Part shown: positions 63,891 through 64,000 of the stretch, one piece after another | How positions within the stretch are numbered: position 1 is the first letter of the stretch | How the letters are laid out: every line of letters begins with the position of its first letter | NCBI RefSeq assembly: GCF_002008225.1 | Contig: NZ_MRDH01000026.1 | Coordinates: forward strand, 1 to 64,000 | Length of the DNA stretch: 64,000 nt | Source of the DNA: Agrobacterium salinitolerans | GTDB taxonomy: Bacteria; Pseudomonadota; Alphaproteobacteria; Rhizobiales; Rhizobiaceae | Direction of reading: 5' to 3' | The notes under the pieces: model-generated | The model's database searches: none | Seen by the model: only the letters and a program-made list of their open reading frames with translations | What the model was told of the DNA's origin: nothing | Position numbers and translations under genes: made by a program

Positions 63891-64000
63891 ATGTATGTTG
63901 CTGTCAAAGGCGGGGAGACCGCCATCGCCAACGCGCACCGGCTGCTGGCCGACCAGCGGCGCGGAGACCGCGACCTGCCCGCCATGAGCGTGGGGCAGAT
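63891..64000 (+). CDS. phnI: C-P lyase subunit PhnI, N-terminal fragment (cut by window edge)
   Basis: ATG 63891 opens a frame MYVAVKGGETAIANAHRLLA that continues to the window edge, matching the PhnI N-terminus. PhnI acts as the nucleosidase that attaches the phosphonate to ribose. The rest lies outside. Confidence 0.9.
   Translation, partial: MYVAVKGGETAIANAHRLLADQRRGDRDLPAMSVGQ

Overview
The window comes from the main chromosome of an alphaproteobacterium in the Rhizobiales, almost certainly Agrobacterium (tumefaciens/fabrum complex). The basis is a set of genes I recognise from that genus: mbfA with Irr-type operators, rirA, a complete Ctp (Flp/Tad) type IVb pilus locus, YejBEF-YepA next to mepA, a phnFGHI cluster, and the general gene content. 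Base composition and coding style look even throughout. Nothing resembles an integrated island, phage, plasmid segment or CRISPR array; the only mobile DNA is the start of an IS1182-type transposase cut by the left edge.

Layout. 1-200: IS end. 200-1800: iron exporter mbfA and a divergent truncated haemoglobin sharing two Irr boxes. 1960-8560: an orphan TRAP binding protein, a membrane-anchored AraC regulator, a secreted alpha/beta hydrolase, an XRE-cupin regulator with a GNAT, and a small divergent NTF2-like / GNAT / nitrilase cluster. 8635-10461: lepA. 10520-13300: DUF2000/AraC, then a TrxB-like flavoprotein with a divergent Rrf2 regulator. 13378-19500: MocR regulator/EamA exporter pair, GH25 lipoprotein lysozyme, DUF1508, class I glutamine amidotransferase, DoxX and a SelW-like protein. 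19616: tRNA-Leu(CAG).

19889-30496 is the pilus locus: pilin, prepilin peptidase, CpaB, secretin, CpaD, CpaE, CpaF, TadB and TadC in one direction, flanked by a small CpaC-N-like protein and a TadD-like TPR lipoprotein on the opposite strand. 30639-38005: leucyl aminopeptidase, pncB, NlpC/P60 with MarR, a TerC-like DUF475 membrane protein behind a highly structured leader, and an EamA transporter. 38123-48194: LysR/mmsA, an Fe(III)-binding protein divergent from rirA, an AbrB-family membrane protein, an OsmF-type osmolyte ABC operon and gluconokinase. 48191-59499, mostly on the minus strand: yepA-yejBEF (murein peptide import), a DadA-like enzyme and a puuA/puuB-like pair, with the endopeptidase mepA divergent from yepA. 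59600-61990: mgsA, glk, dapB. 62000-64000: phnF divergent from phnG-phnH-phnI, with phnI cut by the right edge.

Themes: iron homeostasis (mbfA, rirA, Fe-binding protein), envelope and peptidoglycan turnover (GH25, NlpC/P60, mepA, yep/yej, DadA) and surface attachment (Ctp pilus). The least explained feature is the roughly 130-nt structured 5' leader, with a stop-start-coupled 33-codon ORF, in front of the DUF475 gene (36786-37047).
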